A DNA stretch of 64,000 bases from Melampsora larici-populina 98AG31 (taxonomy: Eukaryota > Basidiomycota > Pucciniomycetes > Pucciniales > Melampsoraceae): contig NW_006768772.1 of NCBI RefSeq assembly GCF_000204055.1, positions 1,512,287 to 1,576,286 on the forward strand. Direction: 5' to 3'. This document shows, one piece after another, positions 9,688-21,028 of the stretch. Each line of letters opens with the position of its first letter. Positions within the stretch are counted from its first letter, which is position 1. The translations under genes were made by a program, and so were the position numbers. The notes beneath the pieces were generated by a model, which was not told the DNA's origin, ran no database searches, and saw only the letters and a list, made by a program, of their open reading frames with translations.

Positions 9688-12009
9688 TCACGTTGTATTA
9701 GGTCCGGTACCACTACCACTCTTATCAGCCCCTCTGCTACCGCTTGCAGCTGCTGCTTTATCAAAACTACCCGGACCTATCGCAGGACGACTACCACCTC
9801 CTTGACTAGTTCCAAAGCCTCTACCTCCCCTTTGACCGCTACCTCGGCCACCTCCACGACCTCCTCTAGGGTTCTGAAAGGATTCATTAAAGTAATTCGA
9901 TTGGAAAGGTTGGTTAGAGTGAGAATAAGGTGTCGGATGGTAGTAGGAAGGTGTGTTCGTCATATTGGGGTTAAATAGGTGACTCGTGCGATCAAAGAGC
10001 GGGTTGTAGTGTCTTCCTTTAAATCCATTACCTGGTACCTTTCCCAATTGTGCAGCTCTGGTTAACGGTTGCGTTACGGGTTGATTATTAATTGACAACA
10101 GACTCCTACCCGTCAACATCTCAGCTTGAGTATCGACCAAGGCGTTATTGGAGTCCCAGGACGCGTGTTCAGGGTAAGTTTCACCGTTTATCGGGCTGAT
10201 ATGTTGCATTACGTTCCCAAAGGCATAAGGGTTGTCGATATATTTGTAATCACTGAAATGCTTTGCGTCTTCTTTTGCTTGGTCTGCCAACTCTTCATTT
10301 AAAGTCCCAACATCTGCCATCGAACCATCCGGTAGTCTATTCTCCCAACAATTACGACGGTGAGCTATATCATACCTCATTGCTGGCGTCCATTTACCGT
10401 AACATTTGGCTTGGATGGCTAAAACATTCTCTTTATGAATCTTCAAACGAGGAGCAATAGGTGAATCTTTTTGAGAATCTAGTATATCGTATTTTTCAGC
10501 TTGGTATTTTATCATTAAATCAAAACGAGTCGACCATTGCATAGGTGTCAGTCTGTACTCGTTTATATAGGGCAACCCAACATAAGAGACAATATTTGTT
10601 GAGCAGCTGGTCTTTGCTGATCGGGTTTTCATAAAGCGGGAATCTTGGATAATCCAAGTTGGGTCGAAAATCGAAACTGGCATGTGGACATTTTTATTTA
10701 TCATGATATCGTGGAAGTACTGGGATAGGCCTGTCATGTTATTGGTCGGTAAACTTCCTATAGTCATCTTTGTATTTGTTTCAATCTTCGATTTTGACTT
10801 CTCTTTTTCTTTAACCGCATCTACTTGATTTTCTACGGTTTGTGGCTTCTCTTTATACATATAATCCATCATCCCAATATCTCTAGGTTCCGTTTCTTCT
10901 TTCTGGCACCAGAACTGATATTCCTCCCTAAAAACTCGATATTGACCGATATCTCTCTCGAAGGATTCTCTGATGTTTTGCAACCACTTGGCATGACCAT
11001 GTTCAATGTGAACGGGCTCGGCCATATTTTCATCTTCAGGACCTGGTTACACGAACACATAAAACAGTAAAGGAGCCAGTCTCGTAAGTCATCACAATCT
11101 CTTTTTTTTTTTTTTTTTTATGTTCACAAAGTTTCATCAGTCTACATTGGAGGTGTTATTTAAAACTATTCCTTCCGTTCAAGAACACTTCTCTTTTTTT
11201 TTTTTTTTTTTGGATGTTATTTTTAACTCTTTCCTTTTGTTTTGAAAACGTATAACACAGGTCTTATTCACGACAAGGCCACACTGGAAATTCATACGTC
11301 ATTTTGTTACTGGCCACACTGGTATTTTATTTTTGGTTTATTTTTGGTCACACTGACTACTAATCACATTCAAGCCACACTAGGATTTGGTCGATCTCAG
11401 GTATCGCTGCACCCTGGTTTCTGATCAATCGTGGATATTACGATGTTTCGTAGATACAGAATTTCCAGGATTCCAGGATTGTATCATTTGACCGAATACA
11501 GTTGAAAGAGTTGGCGGGAATGAGGAGTAGAAGGATAGTGAAAGAGAGGGGGGGGTAGTATTTAGAATAAGTAGGGGGGGGTGAGAGAAATTCAAGAAGT
11601 AGGTGAAGAATTTAAAGCGGCTGATTGTATTTTGTCCTTGGTAATCGTTGATCACAAATATAAAAAGAAATTTATAGGAAACTTATTCAAATGAATACTA
11701 ACCTAATCCTGTTATGTTTCTATTATCAGCTTCACTTAAATTCATATGATCTCCATCGTTTCTTTCGGTGTCTTCATTTAAGTTTTCCGGAGGTTGATCT
11801 TTTGGGTTTCGTTTCAAGGTATCGTTCAACTTTCCTTGATTATCGTCTTGTCCTTTTCCTTGATGTTCAGTCTTCTCTCCCTCTTCTACCGTATTAGTTG
11901 ATTCGTTCTTCTTCCCTTTTCTAGTTCGACTCTTGACCGACTCTTGATTTGGAGTAGGTGCTCTTGGTGGAAGGCCTTCTTGTCCTGACGGTAAGTTCGA
12001 ACTAGACAT
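9688..12009 (-). CDS. Gag-like protein of the Ngaro-like element, two exons
   Basis: Exon 2 (11042-9688) encodes about 451 residues ending in an Arg-Gly-Gly-rich tail (NPRGGRGGGRGSGQRGGRGF), suited to nucleic-acid binding in place of a zinc knuckle. An upstream ORF (12009-11703) begins with ATG and a Ser/Lys/Glu-rich hydrophilic sequence and ends at a GTTAGT-type donor. Joining 11703 to the acceptor at 11043/11042 keeps phase (307 nt, then 2+1353 nt) and gives a junction reading ITGLGPEDENMAEP. The implied intron (about 659 nt) is long for this window and carries two T/A tracts. Exon 2 could alternatively start at its own ATG (11025). Confidence 0.72.
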
Positions 12010-13860
12010 AATTTGGTTGAGTTGACCGACTAGGAAATAATGACTACTGTGTTTTGGATGATTTCTTGTAATATTCTTGTATAATTTTTTCGCTTAGTTT
12101 ATTCAATTCTCCAATTTGATAATATTATTGTTATACTTCTAATAATGTAAAGTGTGTTGGTATATGTATCTGGTTTCTAATCAAGAAAAATCTTTAAGAA
12201 GAAATGATGATTCTCTTACCACGTTCTTCGCGGGTATTGATTAATTCTTGATGTGAGTGAATGGAAAAGGGAATTCTTAGGAAAGAATTAGGTTTTTCTT
12301 TCCTTGAATGTTTTTGTTTCCGTTGGGGGGAATCTCATTGTGGTTTGACTCGGTACCATGTGCCGCCGGTACCGAGTTCACCTGAGCTCTGTTTGCCTTA
12401 TTTCCTTTTTCATGGAATTACGCAGGTGCCGTCGTGCCTTTGGGCACCTGCTGCATACATTTAACAAACTTGATTGGTCACCTAATAAAGCTGTTGCAGG
12501 CATGCCCACATCTTCACTAGTTTGATTAAATCTATGCTACAGCGGGACAAGTTTTCTATTGTAAAAAGTGCAAAAAAGTCAAACTTGACACCCCTTAATA
12601 GATATTAATTTGATCTGAGGATGATTCAGTCTTGCTTGACAATAATCTATGATCCTGTTGTGATAGAATCAGAGAACCCACTATGGGTGTGGTAACTAGG
12701 TGATTTAGTGTAAATTTAATGCTAAAATACAGACGGGTCCACTATGGACCTGTTTTAGACCTGTGGTCTGTACGTCTGTGTCTAGCCTTGCACCCCGCTT
12801 GCTCAAATCTATGCAAGCCTACAACTTGCTTTATCATAGGACTTGATGCATCTAATTGTTCATAACTGCATTTTTTGAAACTTCAAAACTTTACACTTCA
12901 AGACTTTAAATCTCAAATTTTGGCCCTCAAAACTTTGCTCATATCATCTTTCTAATTTTGAATTAAGAGCATAACAGCTAAATCTAAATGTTAAATCAAA
13001 ACCTATGTGCACTATAATTAAAATCATTGAACTTTAGTTTTTGGCTTTTAAAATGAAATAAATAAAAGTTGATAATAATAAATTTGATAATCAATGGTTG
13101 TACTTTAATGTGGTTTTCAGTGTAAAATTTGAAATGGGGTTGAAACTTTAATAAGAGATCCTGTTTGAATAATTGTTTCATCATAATTTTAAAAATATCT
13201 GAGGTCTCTATTGGTACCATAATCTGCTTACCACAGCGTTTAGCAAGTCTGGCAACAAATAGTACGGATTGTTGTGTATGTCATAATCATTGAGGTTTTG
13301 ATGAATTGACAACAAGGAGTGGTGTTCGGACTTGGGAAGCTTGATAATTTATGTGATACAGCCCTTCCATTTACAAGAGTTGTGGGAATATGATATGTAG
13401 CTATTTCCAGGTGTCTTCTTGTAAGTGCTATGTGGCTTGTTTTAAATTAGGATGCTTGTGGTAACATCAAATGTTGAGTGTCTGGTGTACCCTGCCCCTA
13501 CATGACCATTCTTTTGAAGTGTCTCAAAGGTGTTGGGACTGAGTTTCCTTTCTATCCACTTAGTCTGGTCCCTCCTGAAGAGGTATTCTCCAATACATGG
13601 TTCATTTTCAAGCACTGTGCAATTGTTATCCATCATGGCCTGAAAGAAGCTACACCTAAAATAGTACTGGAGTAATGACTTGCCCTCTTATTCTGGTCAC
13701 AGAAAAAGAAGGTTGGCTTATTGACTTGATAAGGACTTATAAAGTGCTTGTGATGACTTGTTAAGGACTTGGAAATTACTTGTGATGCCTTTCTACTCAC
13801 TGGACAATGAATGTAAATACCTGTTTGTAGATTGAAATGATCAAGGAACAAATGAACTTA
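12010..13860. other. No gene recognised; hairpin-rich block and a solo repeat end
   Basis: At 12345-12455 two strong hairpins occur (actcggtacc with its inverse; gcaggtgcc with gggcacctgc). They may form the outer end of the retrotransposon. At 12575-12596 there is an isolated right end of the 258-659 element family (aaacttgacacccctt). Downstream, 12840-13230 is very AT-rich. ORFs on both strands around 13442-13675 are reciprocal shadows without a family signature. Confidence 0.45.
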
Positions 13861-13861
13861 C

Positions 13862-13978
13862 AATGGTTCCTTTTCCCCAAAAACAATGATCTAATACATG
13901 TAAGAAAAGTTTGTTGAGGCCAAATCAAATCTGCTTTGCTTCTGCACTTCTGATCACCCAGCCCCCATAGTTCTTGTG
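13862..13978 (+). repeat. Dispersed repeat, copy 1 (direct copy at 20910-21025)
   Basis: The stretch containing 'aatcaaatctgctt' and 'gcttctgcacttctg' followed by 'tcacccagcc' recurs at 20910-21025 in the same orientation with scattered differences. Copy 1 runs almost up to the Tc1-like element; copy 2 runs up to the half-copy of a CAC-terminated MITE. No ORF is shared, so it is a non-coding dispersed repeat or the fragment of a larger element. Confidence 0.6.
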
Positions 13979-14028
13979 TGCTTTGATATTGTATTCAAGA
14001 ATCCTGAAACTCACTTCAGGTGCCTGTA

Positions 14029-15355
14029 AAGTTGGTGACAAAAAGTTTACGTACCTGTAGCAGAACTCACCAAATTGGTAACTCTCAAGGAGCTTATCTA
14101 GCTCTCAATCTCACTGTTCATGTACCTGGAAGTACATGGTCTAGATGGCCACTAACCAGAGTAAATATGAATGAATTTCAGGATTCACAAATGTAATGTA
14201 GACTCTAAAATACAATGAATTTTACCAGCGAGTGTGTCCGCCCTTTGCTTTGAGCACAGCCTTGATTCGGTCAGGCATGGACTCGACTAAAGCTTGAAAC
14301 TTGCTCTGAGGGATTGCTTTCCACTTGGTATACAGTGCTTCACGCATTTCTTGAACTGTTCTGGGTTGGTGCTTTTCAGAAACATTTTTTTTCATGATGT
14401 TCCAGATGTTCTCAATTGGGTTAAGGTCTGGACTATTTGCAGGCCAATCTAACTTTTCAATTGAATGTTCATCCCTCCATTGTTTCGCCAATTTCCTTGT
14501 GTGTACCGGGGCTCCATCCTCCATCAAGATGAGGTCTGGTGGACAGTTAAGTGAGGTGATGAGTGGTTCAATAATCCGGCAATACACCAAATCGATAAAG
14601 TCGGCTCCAGTTCAACGTCCCACTGGCATTACTATCATTGGTAAGCGAAGCTCAGCTGTGAACGCCCCCCAGATCATTACCAAAGTCCTTCCACTCTTGA
14701 AACTTGGGGCTAAACAGTCTTGGTTGTATTTTTCACCCGGTTTGCGCCACACCCAAACCTTCTTTGCAGACTTTCCAATCTCGAATGAGGATTCGTCGGT
14801 CCAGATGACCTTCTTCCAATCGTTGTAAGTCCAATCCTTGTGTTTTCTAGCAAACTCAAGACGCTTCAGAACATGTTTGCGCTTGAGATAAGGCTTGACT
14901 ATGGCAACTCAAGAGTGAAAGCCAAGTTTTCGATTCTCCGATCGAATTGTTGAATTACTGGCTTTTATGGGTAGCTTGCCAGCAATACAGGCAGCCGAAG
15001 CACGTCGGTCCTGTTGGATCACCTGCTTCAAGGTTTGCTGATCACGTTCTGAGAAAATTTTTGGTCGTCCGAGCTTTTTTGAGATTGTTGATTGGCGTCT
15101 TTTGCGGTCGTTATAGATCACTGTGTAGACAGTTGACTTGGGATGGCCGAGTTTCTTGGCAATTTGAGTGCCAGGAATCCCGAATTCATGCATATAAATG
15201 ATAGATTTCTTTCGAGTGGGAGAAAGGGTGCAAGTCTTCATTTTCACAGACAATCTGGATGAGGTATGGAGGAGTGATTCAAGATACAAAGTACCCATAG
15301 ACTGGGCTACACTAATACATATGAAGTCAAGGTATGTAAACTTTTTGTCACCCAT
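14029..15355 (-). mobile_element. Tc1-like DNA transposon, complete but inactive
   Basis: The 1.33-kb element has inverted termini (left GGTGACAAAAAGTTTACGTA, right its inverse with one change) and a TA at each boundary (14027-14028, 15356-15357). It holds one transposase frame on the minus strand. Size, TIR length and TSD all match Tc1/mariner. Its right-hand TA is also the left-hand TA of the next element, so the two abut exactly. Confidence 0.88.
14222..15241 (-). pseudogene. Tc1-type transposase, 340-codon frame with two in-frame TGA stops
   Basis: The transposase would cut and paste the element. From the ATG at 15241 to the stop at 14222 the frame is continuous (1,020 nt), the usual family length. 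N-terminal helix-turn-helix region: FGIPGTQIAKKLGHPKSTVY. Catalytic block: first Asp in VIWTDESSFE, second Asp in LILMEDGAPVH, last acidic residue in NSPDLNPIENIW, i.e. the DDE pattern. The frame is interrupted only by TGA at 14911-14909 and at 14614-14612; both lie in the same frame as the flanking coding sequence (distances are multiples of three). There are no frameshifts, so inactivation was by point mutation. Confidence 0.9.
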
Positions 15356-15357
15356 TA

Positions 15358-16446
15358 ACGGTACTCAAAGTAAAAAGGTGGTTTCTGCCTACTTCAAGTC
15401 CTAGAACCTACTTTGTTTTTTTGGTGGGGACTTTTTTTCCAAGTATGTTTTCCTCAGCTGGGTGGCTTTGAGGACCCTTTCTCTACTTTAAACATATGTA
15501 CCTTTGGCTTTTGGCAAGAACTGTCTGGATCTGGTTCATGCATCCGGAAAGTTCCTATTGGGCGTGTATTCCACCTCGCAACCTTCATCCTTCTCTATCC
15601 TCCTTCATTTTACATTGGCTCACCACTTTCACCTCCAGATCATGACAATTTTTGATTTGAAATCAGTCAATTGGTTTTTGAAACGATTGATTGTTTCAAC
15701 TCTCACTTTCTCAAAGACAGAATTGTGCTGAGCAGTCTCAACTCAGGCCTTTGTTTTATTGTACTTCAAACATTTCATTTCAGAGATGCCCAAAAAAGAA
15801 GAAAGAAACACACAAAAACTTTGACCAATTGATTGTTTTTAAGAACAATCAATTGTCACAACTTGCATGGGGTCACAGAGTAATCATACCAATCAACTTT
15901 CAAACCATCTATTGTTTCCAAAATCTATTGTTAGTCACAACTCTCAAGACTTTAGAATTAAGATTGTATCAGTCAAGAATTCAGGGTGTGAAGGATTTTA
16001 TTGAGATTGACTAATCTGATGATACTTTTCATTAAAAGAATCAGAAACCAATTCCAATTGATCCAAATCAAATCCATCTTCAACTTGATGATCATTTGGT
16101 ATATCAAATGAAAAGAATGTAATCAGACAAGATACAATACTAGAATGAGGTGGTCAGTCTAGAATTTGTTGATTTGAATGCTTGGAATGAATAGGTGAAT
16201 TGATTGAAGTAGTTGAAAAGGCAGATGATTTTGTCAATGATAAAGGGTTTGCTCTGAAATTGAGTTGTGGGTGAATTTGGAGAGGGAGACCAAGGGGTTG
16301 AACCTTGCAGGATAGGATGGTGGTGATGAGCAGAAATTGAGGCCACCGGCACAGTGTTCTTTTTCCGGATGGTGCCTAGTTTTTACAAGTAGGTTTCCCT
16401 AGGTTTCCCAACTAGGCAGAAACCACCTTTTTACTTTGAGTACCGT
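15358..16446. mobile_element. 1,089-bp element with ACGGTACTCAAAG termini, TA TSD
   Basis: Inverted termini of about 35 bp start ACGGTACTCAAAGTAAAAAG on the left, with the inverse on the right (one mismatch in the first 35). TA flanks both sides (15356-15357, 16447-16448). No transposase ORF is visible; the interior is AT-rich with short ORFs. The same terminus bounds a 159-bp element at 29155-29313 and a truncated copy ending at 53778, so this is the long member of a non-autonomous Tc1/mariner-type family. Confidence 0.8.
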
Positions 16447-16459
16447 TACTGTACATTTA

Positions 16460-16732
16460 TGGCGTTCAAACATGCGCGAGAAATTTGCAAGTTGCGAGAA
16501 AGTTCTGTGCAAGTTCTTTTAAACATCTTGCATAGAACTTCCACAAAACTTGCAGACTTAAGAAAGTTATGTGTGAACCTAGGCTTCCCCGCTTCGAGGA
16601 CTCAGTTTGCCCTCGATGAGATACATACAGCAGGGGGTTGTGAAAAAATTAATTAAGCAAGATCCGTGCAAGATTTCTTGCACGGATCTTGCACATCGGT
16701 TTTGCAAATTTCTTGCACATGTTTGAACACCA
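16460..16732. mobile_element. 273-bp TA-flanked MITE with an internal perfect palindrome
   Basis: Inverted termini (TGGCGTTCAAACATGCGCGA on the left, inverse with few changes on the right) are flanked by TA (16458-16459, 16733-16734). Inside, 16658-16693 forms a near-complete hairpin: a 17-bp arm gcaagatccgtgcaaga and its exact inverse. The interior repeats 'tgcaag' many times on both strands. Non-coding. Confidence 0.7.
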
Positions 16733-16918
16733 TAATTAGAAAATTTATCTTGTGCAGGTCCCAAAAAGCTTGGGGCCACACTCCTAGCTTGAGTGTGAAC
16801 ACAACAGAGCCTCAAAAACAACTGCAGAAGACAATACATTCAATAGAACTGTCAAAAGATCTGATTCTGCCTTTGTGACTACATCTAATGCCCTATGAAC
16901 TGACATCTCCTCTCCACC

Positions 16919-17177
16919 ACAGCCATTGTGAGAACTAATGGTAACTTTTTTTTATTTTGTGTTGTGTCGAGATTTAATCCAAAACTGGCAAAAACTAAAG
17001 AAAACTCCTTTTTGACCATGAGTACCGTGAGATACAAGCCTATTGCAGGAGCCAAAACAAGGTTTAGGCCTGTGACATCGAAAAAAACCGAGTTTTGGAC
17101 CACAGATTAAACTCTAGTTAAAACTCGGCGACACCCATCACCTCAAAACTTACCAATAGTTCTCACAACGGCTGTAA
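16919..17177. mobile_element. Short inverted-repeat element, about 257 bp
   Basis: The ends carry inverted copies of 'cagccattgtgagaacta' (two differences over about 22 bp). I could not find a convincing target-site duplication. The interior has no recognised coding sequence. It is probably another MITE, but the call rests on the termini only. Confidence 0.5.
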
Positions 17178-18112
17178 GCTCTCCATCTAGGTTATACCTT
17201 CATAAATCTCAGAGCTAAGCATGTGTATTGATTTTGTTTTGGGAATCTATTTGCCACTTCTCATGACTAAACAACTGCGTGTAGAGCTTTGGGGCGAGGT
17301 GAAGTGAACTCAGCAAGACTCAATAGAAGTGAAATTGTAAGGAGCCATCCGAAAACAGGGAGTTCGAGTAAGATACAATTCAAATTGTGATGCCTCAAAC
17401 GGCTGACATGGAGAGTTTTCTGAAGAGCCCTCAGTACCGCTTTTGGGGTCCACCTGAGGTGTTCTGAAACATATCACATCAAATTGAACCATGCACACAA
17501 AGCAGGTTGCAAATTTATCGCGTTCTCTGATGCCCAAATGTGATGAGCTCAGACTTCATATTTGATCGACAAGTGCACAGTGGGTGACATTGCAAAAATC
17601 ACATGTGAAGAAGTCGGTATTTGTAGGCAGAATGCAGACGATTTTGAGTGGATTTTGATGAGTCGGATCCTTAATGCGAACTCCGTTTACGTTGGAATGG
17701 ATAGGGCGTCTGGAATCTTTATCTACGCAGAACTGGTGCCGGAAGAGCCGCTGTGTGCGCGCCAGCTTACTCGTGAAACTAAAACAATGTTACGGGAGTT
17801 CTACAAAATATGACACCTGCAAAGAAAGATATCGATGCATCTTTCGGCTGGTCGACCCTGATTGAATGATAAGGTCGTATCGACTCCGCTCTGACGTGCC
17901 TTCAGTCCAAAGATCTGTACAGTGCATATCTGCTATACCTGATCGTCATTGCCACTCTGTCGATTGGACATATGTAAGAAGGTAAGGTTGCAATATGCTT
18001 CAGCGCGGGGCTATCGATAAAATACATAGCAACTTCCTCCTTGTGATAGGAGATAAGCTCCAAAAATGACCAACGTTGGCAAATTTCTTCAATTCCGTTG
18101 GTGCTAAAAGTG
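17178..18112. other. No gene recognised upstream of the first DUF7872-like gene
   Basis: An ORF at 17562-17813 (+, 83 codons) and minus-strand ORFs at 17310-17537 and 17902-18210 have no recognisable motif. The plus ORF could be an exon of an unidentified gene, but I found no flanking exon to join it to. Confidence 0.4.
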
Positions 18113-20123
18113 ATGCCTATGCGCGCTGCGACTTCTCTTTGCCACCACCTATTTCTCATACTCAACTTGACCGCACAGGGTACCAGTGTTGTCCTATCTA
18201 TGAACACCACTCAAGCCTTTGTGAATATCACTGACTCATGTCAATCCAGAAACCTGAGTCCTGAGCTTTGGAAACAGTTAAATATGAATGAATACTTGAA
18301 GGGATACCCTTCTGGAGATCGTTTGTCTTTACCAGTGGGTCTCTTCCATCTGAAGTACTCCTCTTAACTGACCTAATAACCTGTAGGCATTCGCGTGTCA
18401 GGTGGGAGCTTGTAATTTTCAATGTGGAATTGGTAGTTTTTGTGATCCTTCAGACGTGAGTCTTTCCGAGTCCCTACTCTTTTCATTAACTACTTAAAGA
18501 CATGTGCAGTTGTGTGCCCCCGTGGAAGGAAAAGCTTGGTACGCCTTGATAGCTGCCAAAAGGTGGAATGTCATCAACAACCAGTTATATTCAGCCATAC
18601 CCTTGGCATTGAGCGTCGTCTCTGGTAAGGACAGTTCTCCATTTTCAAAATCCCGCGTCCACTCATCTGACTATTCTTCTGGCATGTAGATATCACACCA
18701 TCTATGGTGAGTCAAAGTCTAAAAAATTGTGTAAGATCATAGCAGTCCTCAATATCCAATCTTTCAGGTTATGGATTTGATTCCCGACGCCTCAGAGTTT
18801 TGGACTCAATCTGCCTGTCTCACCGATTTGGTGGTAGCCTCTGTGAGCGCAATCCCAGGCGCTGTGTTTGGTGCAGATTCTATGGAGGTGACTTGGACCA
18901 TCATCACAAGTGTTCTGTAAGTCTGGGCCTTGAGCGTCACACGAGAAATGGCCTACAAAGATTGAGAGCTTTTGACTTGGAGGACGGTCGACGGTGGTTG
19001 GTCCTGGGCAGAATCCAATGTACTGGTGCCCGACCCGCCCAGATACGAGATTGTAAGCCAATATCTCCAGTCTCAGGGAAATTAGTAAGATGACCAATTC
19101 TCCCTACACAAAAAGTGGGAAGATATAGTTTTTAGCTTGGATAAATTTCAAAAGCACATGCAAGAGACGCTTTCCAACTTTGCGCAACGTGTCATTCACT
19201 CAGGTATCAGTACTCCCCAGGGACTCAGTGGCATCAACATGGACGGTAGTCTATTTCTTGAGACAAATTCAGACTCAGAGGAGGCCATCCGGAAGGGCTT
19301 AACTGATGACCTGAAGTTGAGATCACTGGCTCTGATCTTCAAATTTCAAGTAAGTATGGAGTATTTTTTTTGTTTGATTAAGAAGATCGAGTTGATCGAA
19401 GTACTGACACAATGTATGAAATTACAGCATGCTTTTATTATGAGGGGAGCGGTAAGAATCATGCCTTCTCATCAAATTTGTAGTGATCTCTAACAAGAAT
19501 GCTTCTCAACAGGCACCATGCATGGAAGATGGCCCTGGAGGATCCTTGGAGGGCAAAGATGTATTTTCAATGTGTGATCCAGAAAATATGTAAGATGTCT
19601 GGCCACCAAGATCAAGCTCTATCTTGCTGAGATGTTTTTGCTATATCAGCATGATGACAATAGTGATACCAAAAGATGATAAAGAAGTGGAAACAAAAAT
19701 CTACAATGCTCAGCTCATGGAAACTAAGTATGATATTGTGGGTGAGAAGATCATAAGTGCAGCATGGGACTGCCAAAAGAAATATGGAACTTATGAGCCT
19801 GATTTCTCCTTTGATATGTGAGTTTTTCTTCTACTATAAATGTGCAGGGGGTATCACAAGGCTGATACAATATGAATTATGGAACCTAAAACATAGCACT
19901 GACAAGTTATCAAAGACACACACAGAGTGTGTCTTCAACATGCCTATTTGTGATTTGACCATACCAGGTTTGTCACCTTTCATCCCATCCAAAGATTTCA
20001 GAGAGATTTTTTAATTAGAATGCACCACTGCAAACTTTCTTTATAGGAATACATGAAATTTGGATGAAGACAGGAAGTATAGTCAGAGCATGCAAAAATC
20101 TTGGCAAGCCAGTAGAAGATTGA
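18113..20123 (+). CDS. Secreted or membrane protein of a rust-lineage Cys-rich family (DUF7872-like), copy 1
   Basis: Function unknown. The N-terminus is hydrophobic (SLCHHLFLILNLTAQG), a likely signal peptide. The next block, LSPELWKQLNMNEYLKGYP, then ACNFQCGIGSFCDPSD and LCAPVEGKAWYALIAAKRWN, are the family hallmarks as I remember them. Exons with consistent phase: 18113-18334, 18387-18455, 18510-18624, 18690-18706 (17 nt) and 18768-18916, the last ending in a hydrophobic segment (VTWTIITSVL). Later exons are clear by homology to the 38.4-40.8 kb gene but less exactly placed: 19140-19350 (ISTPQGLSGINMDG), 19690-19820 (WDCQKKYGTYEP), and the last one ending KNLGKPVED at the TGA 20121-20123. 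No lesion was seen, though not every junction was verified. Confidence 0.68.
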
Positions 20124-21026
20124 TGTCATTCCTGTTATTAACTGAAACACAACAGATGGACATTTTTTACTGTATCATACAGTCTTCCATAGGTAGGGAT
20201 CTCAACATTTGAACTTTGGAATCTTACGTTGTGACTTTCAAACCTTGCAAGGTTTCTTTGGCTCCTGATGTCATCACCACAGGCATATGGCACCTGTAGG
20301 TTCAGATGAGATGTCAGGATAAAAGTGCACACAATAGCTATCTGGCACTGAAACAAACTTCCAATGCAGTTTATGGACCCTGTTTTCCTCCCAAGAAGGG
20401 TAGTCATCAGGAAAAGTACTTTGTGATCAGCACCCAAGGAGTTACACTTTGTGAGACCATACACGTCTCTCTTGAGTTCTGCCCTGGTATTTCTTCAGTT
20501 CAATATGTTTTTGAGGCTTCAGAGTGAGGGAAGGTTTCATTGCAGTATTTGTAGATGAAACATTAAACCTGTCTTGGTCCTATGGGTGAAGATAGGGACA
20601 GACTTGGCAGTTCAGCAGGTATGAGATCTCACAGGAGCTCAAAAGGTACTTTTTGTGATGACTACTTTTTACAGAAGCATTTCTTGTTTATACACCACAG
20701 TCCACAGGTGCCAAAAATCTTACACCCAGAATTACCTGTGGGGATCTTGAAATTGAATGCAATAGTAATACTCAAAAGAAGGGTCCTATGAAGATATTAC
20801 AACTGTAGAGAAGAGATGTATCTTTTATTCAGGAACTCCTCATGCTTCTCTTAACTCTCTATGATCATGGTATTCATAAATTATCTAGACACAAAGAACA
20901 TTACAGTGGTTTCTTTTTTCCCCAAAGCCGTGATCAAGTACATGCAAGAAAAGTATGTTGAGGGCCAGGCCTAATCAAATCTGCTTGCTTCTGCACTTCT
21001 GGTCACCCAGCCTCCCTAATTCTTTT
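20124..21026. other. No gene recognised; contains the second copy of a dispersed repeat
   Basis: 20910-21025 is the direct copy of 13862-13978. ORFs at 20138-20464 (-) and 20306-20527 (+) overlap each other and show no family motif, so I do not call either as a gene. Confidence 0.45.
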
Positions 21027-21028
21027 GT

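Larger units (their letters stand above)
6349..12009 (-). mobile_element. Ngaro/DIRS-type tyrosine-recombinase retrotransposon (coding span), broken
   Basis: Five minus-strand coding blocks lie in the order Gag (two exons), reverse transcriptase, RNase H, tyrosine recombinase. That order, with a YR instead of a DDE integrase and no methyltransferase domain between RNase H and YR, is the architecture of Ngaro-like elements within the DIRS order. The boundaries are uncertain because I could not identify the split direct repeats; the limits given are the outer coding limits. Candidate terminal regions are the GC-rich block at 5995-6130 and the hairpin-rich block at 12345-12455. The copy is degenerate: a frame break between RT and RNase H near 7945 and an in-frame TGA in YR. 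The Gag reading frame is intact. Confidence 0.85.

Noticed and set aside
14394..14828. Plus-strand ORF of 144 codons
   Set aside because: Antisense to the Tc1 transposase, whose catalytic motifs are clear on the minus strand.
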